Assembly: GCA_963800065.1 (NCBI GenBank)
Contig: CAWCZO010000011.1
Span: 372,001-436,000 of the forward strand
Source of the DNA: CAWJFJ01 sp963800065
GTDB taxonomy: Bacteria > Actinomycetota > Acidimicrobiia > Acidimicrobiales > UBA8190
DNA: 64,000 nucleotides
Direction of reading: 5' to 3'
Shown here one piece after another: positions 61,509 through 64,000 of the stretch. Below the pieces are notes generated by a model. That model had not been told where the DNA came from, ran no database searches, and saw nothing but the letters and a program-made list of their open reading frames with translations. The translations under genes and the position numbers were made by a program. The number at the start of each line of letters is the position of its first letter. Position 1 is the stretch's first letter.

Positions 61509-62738
61509 CTAGGCCGTTATCCGATACAGCACCGAGCCGGGACCGCCCCCCGTGCTCGTCGGGTCGAGGACGAACACACCGTCCCCCACGGCGGCCAGCT
61601 CGGAACCTCCGGCCGCCACCAGGCAGGGGGCGACAGGCGATGACAAGGTGCCGACCTTCACCGACTTACCGGTCCGGCCGTCGATCCGCCAGAGGCTCTG
61701 GGGACCGTCGCAGCGGGTGCCGTCCCCGACGGACCACAACTGTCCGGCCGAACCGACGACCGGCAGATCGCCGGCGTCCTCGGGAGACGTCTCGAGAACC
61801 TTCCGTCCCGACGAGTCGAAGGCGACCAGTCGCGTCACGACGCGGCGACCACCGTCGACATAGGTTCCGACCTCCGCCCACACCCGGTCGCCGACGGTCG
61901 AGAGCCACAGGACGGAGTGGGGGCCGGACCCCTTGAACACGACGGCGGGGGTGGTCGATCGGGGACCGAGCCGGTCGAGGATCAGTGGGCTGCTGGCCCC
62001 GCCGGCCAACCAGAGGCCGCCCGGACCGCCCACCACCAGCGGATGGCCGCCTTCGGAGACGGGCGTCCCGGTGATCGTCCGCACCACCGCCCCCGTCGAC
62101 GGTGAGATCTGGAGCACCTCGTCGCTCCAGGGGTTCAGCCACAGCGACCCCCCGGCGTAAGCCATGGCCATGTGGGCGTAGCCGGTTCCCGTCGAGGCGA
62201 TGTCGACCGGCGCCATCACCGTGCCGGTGTGCGTGGCGGTGTCGAAACTCTCGATGTGGAACGCGGTGGTGTCGGTGGCCCCCGTGAAGATCCCGTCGGC
62301 CAGGAAGATCCGCCCGTCGCCGACGGCGACGTAGCTTCCGCAGGCCGGGAGGGCGAACACCTGCCTCCGGAGGGTGGAGGGATCGACCTCCTCGATGGCG
62401 CATCTCCCGTAACCCGGTCCGGTCGAGCCCACCAACCAGATCCTCCCGGACTCGGACACGACCTGCTGGGGAGAGAAGTTCCCGGTGAACGTCAGCGAAC
62501 GGATGCTGCGGACGCCACCGGCGCGACCGGCGGTGGCCGTCTTCCTCGGTGGGGTCGTGCCGCCCGACCCCGTGATGACCAGCCACCCCGCCACCGATCC
62601 GGCGAGGACGACGAGGGCGGCGGCCAACCACAGACGGCGCCGCCGGCGCCGCTGCCGTGCCTCTTCGAACAGGGCGCGTGCGGCCTCGGAGCCGTCGTCG
62701 GCGGCGGTCGGGACTGTGGTGACGTCGGTGACGGGCAT
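61509..62738 (-). CDS. Membrane-anchored beta-propeller-like protein
   Basis: A 409-residue protein with a short acidic cytoplasmic head, a basic patch (RQRRRRRRLW), one helix (LAAALVVLAGSVAGWLVI, about 38-55) and a repetitive extracellular domain. The repeats GRIWLVGS, GSLWLNPW, GGLWLAGG and GQLWSVGDG recur about every 45-55 residues, as in six- to seven-bladed propellers of the Vgb/NHL kind. Catalytic residues are not evident. ATG 62738 is chosen; the frame upstream is low-complexity. Confidence 0.65.
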   Translation of the reverse strand: MPVTDVTTVPTAADDGSEAARALFEEARQRRRRRRLWLAAALVVLAGSVAGWLVITGSGGTTPPRKTATAGRAGGVRSIRSLTFTGNFSPQQVVSESGRIWLVGSTGPGYGRCAIEEVDPSTLRRQVFALPACGSYVAVGDGRIFLADGIFTGATDTTAFHIESFDTATHTGTVMAPVDIASTGTGYAHMAMAYAGGSLWLNPWSDEVLQISPSTGAVVRTITGTPVSEGGHPLVVGGPGGLWLAGGASSPLILDRLGPRSTTPAVVFKGSGPHSVLWLSTVGDRVWAEVGTYVDGGRRVVTRLVAFDSSGRKVLETSPEDAGDLPVVGSAGQLWSVGDGTRCDGPQSLWRIDGRTGKSVKVGTLSSPVAPCLVAAGGSELAAVGDGVFVLDPTSTGGGPGSVLYRITA

Positions 62739-62875
62739 GGGGCCTCTCGTTGCGCCGCTCGTTGCGCTGCGCCCGGATATGGGACCACTATGACTAGGAC
62801 CATGCCCGGTGTCAACAGCGACCGGACCGGGAGCGCTCCGCCTCCGGCCTCGTGGCGCGCCCGTATGGTTTGCCC

Positions 62876-63685
62876 ATGGACGAAGCCGAGGCCGTTCTCC
62901 GGCACTACCGGATGATCCGGGAGGAGCAGCGCCTGGCCGTCGGTCTGGACCAGCTCGAACTGGTCCGGACCCAGGAGATCCTGCGCCGGCACCTGCCGCC
63001 GCCTCCGGCGCGCGTCCTGGACGTCGGAGGAGCGACGGGCGTCCACGCGTCATGGCTGGCCGGCGACGGCTACCGCGTCCACGTCGTCGATCTGGCCCCC
63101 CGCCATGTCGAGATGGTGCGAAGCGAACTGGGCTCTCTGGGCGTCACGGCCGATCTCGGCGACGCCCGGAACCTGGACCTGGCCGACTGCTCATTCGACG
63201 TCGTCCTCCTCCTCGGTCCCCTCTATCACCTGAACGACGGAGCCGACCGCCACCGGGCCCTGCGGGAGGCGATCCGGGTCGCCGGTCCCGGTGGTCTGCT
63301 GGCGGTGGCCGCCATCAGCCGGTTCGCCTCCCTCTTCGACGGCCTCGCCCGTGGCTTCCTGTTCGATCCCGCCTTCCGACGGATCGCCGATCAGGACCTG
63401 GCCGACGGCCAGCACCGGAACCCCGACGAACGACCGGAGTGGTTCACCACGGCCTATTTCCACCATCCCGACGCACTGCGCCGGGAGCTGGAAGCGGTGG
63501 GTCTCTCGGTGGTCGACCTGGTCGGAGTGGAGGGTCTGGCCGGCTGGTTGGGTCACCTCTCGGACGCCTGGGACAGCGCAAGGGGGAGGGAGGCCATCCT
63601 CCACGCTGCACGCGCCGTCGAGAGCGAGCCCACCCTCCTCGGACTGAGCGCTCACCTTCTGGCCGTCACCCGGACCCCCGGATGA
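62876..63685 (+). CDS. SAM-dependent methyltransferase (class I)
   Basis: A 269-residue methyltransferase. Motif I is VLDVGGATGVHASWLAGDGY, followed by the acidic VVDLAPRHVEM, GDARNLDL and the motif IV-like FDVVLLLGPLYHLND; the LGPLYHL form is typical of the Methyltransf_11/25 type. The C-terminal half resembles small-molecule or ubiquinone/menaquinone-type enzymes; the substrate is unknown. ATG 62876 is used; an in-frame GTG at 62852 adds 8 residues. Confidence 0.85.
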   Translation: MDEAEAVLRHYRMIREEQRLAVGLDQLELVRTQEILRRHLPPPPARVLDVGGATGVHASWLAGDGYRVHVVDLAPRHVEMVRSELGSLGVTADLGDARNLDLADCSFDVVLLLGPLYHLNDGADRHRALREAIRVAGPGGLLAVAAISRFASLFDGLARGFLFDPAFRRIADQDLADGQHRNPDERPEWFTTAYFHHPDALRRELEAVGLSVVDLVGVEGLAGWLGHLSDAWDSARGREAILHAARAVESEPTLLGLSAHLLAVTRTPG

Positions 63686-63881
63686 CCGACGGTCGACGGG
63701 GCGGACCCCTCCCTCTGAACGAGTCGATCCCGCCCTCGTACGCCATCAGGCAACGCCTCGTTCGAACCGGCCCACCCAGCCCCGCCCGGTATACCGAGTG
63801 AGTGTCAGGCCCTGCGTGGTGGGAGACCAGTGCGACGCCAGAGCGCTGGTCAGAGGTGAGACGATGACGACGTGAGGGAAA

Positions 63882-64000
63882 GGTGGGCCACGCGAGCGGG
63901 CGAAGACTGATCGTCGCGGCCTCGACATTGGTATTCGCGGCTCTTGGTGTGCTTTGGATCCACATGACGGTGCACTGGGGAGGAGGGACGTACTGCGAAG
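63882..64000 (+). CDS. N-terminal part of a membrane or secreted protein, cut by window end
   Basis: From GTG 63882 the frame stays open to the end (39 codons): a basic start (GHASGRRL) then a hydrophobic helix IVAASTLVFAALGVLWI, then TVHWGGGTYCE. GAGGGAAAGG precedes it as ribosome binding site. It should be a signal anchor or secreted protein. The rest is outside. Confidence 0.5.

Noticed and set aside
1..64000. tRNA, rRNA and well-known riboswitches
   Set aside because: No cloverleaf, rRNA signature or riboswitch core was recognised on either strand; an unaided reading could miss a tRNA.

Overview
The window is high-GC DNA with actinobacterial content: PafBC, a biotin synthase with the BsaP helper protein, KstR-type operators beside FadD17- and FadD19-like ligases, TldD/TldE and DUF2510 membrane proteins. 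It also carries a Gram-negative-style type IV pilus operon, which fits a deep-branching actinobacterium such as a member of Acidimicrobiia; that placement is inference. Two G1 glutamic proteases and one S53 sedolisin, both families of acid-active peptidases, would suit an acidic habitat. No rRNA, tRNA or CRISPR array was seen.

Layout. 1-11.1 kb: core genes (partial G1 protease, GT-C-like membrane protein, DUF2236 oxygenase, acetyltransferase, enoyl-CoA hydratase, P450, acyl-CoA dehydrogenase, bioB-bsaP, a membrane-anchored G1 protease, a second acetyltransferase, an archaeal-type riboflavin synthase). About 11.3-22.1 kb: a mosaic accessory island of visibly lower GC, with a large serine recombinase, an Ltp (superinfection-exclusion family) membrane protein, small membrane and secreted proteins, a sedolisin with a repeat tail, a truncated MobF relaxase and a duplicated pafC 3' end. 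22.1-29.2 kb: pafBC, ctaG, a three-gene operon (zinc alcohol dehydrogenase, LPG-synthase-type membrane protein, lipoprotein) and a carboxyltransferase. 29.3-40.0 kb: type IV pilus genes on the minus strand (pilB-pilT-pilC-pilM/N-pilO, then pilA), a plus-strand prepilin-peptidase homologue and a second pilT. 40.6-51.4 kb: a proline-rich protein, moaC, CIRCE-fmdB, tldE/tldD, a hotdog thioesterase, an AIM24 protein, an MFS transporter and dxs. 51.4-57.5 kb: lipid or steroid catabolism with two KstR-like operators. 57.5-64 kb: secreted and membrane proteins, an ECF sigma factor fused to a bifunctional-nuclease domain, methionine aminopeptidase and a methyltransferase.

How the genes connect. BioB with BsaP would make biotin for carboxylases such as the one at 27.8 kb. 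The P450, hydratase, acyl-CoA dehydrogenase, acyl-CoA ligases and luciferase-like oxidoreductase suggest growth on sterol or branched lipids. The pilus set is nearly complete, but its prepilin-peptidase homologue lacks both catalytic aspartates, so a second peptidase may exist elsewhere.

Caution. Five genes (pilM/N, dxs, an isochorismatase-like gene, a DinB gene and the sigma factor) are each broken by an apparent one-base shift, and one acetyltransferase holds a perfect 84-bp tandem duplication. This clustering suggests some assembly or sequencing indels, so these breaks should not be read as real pseudogenes without checking reads.
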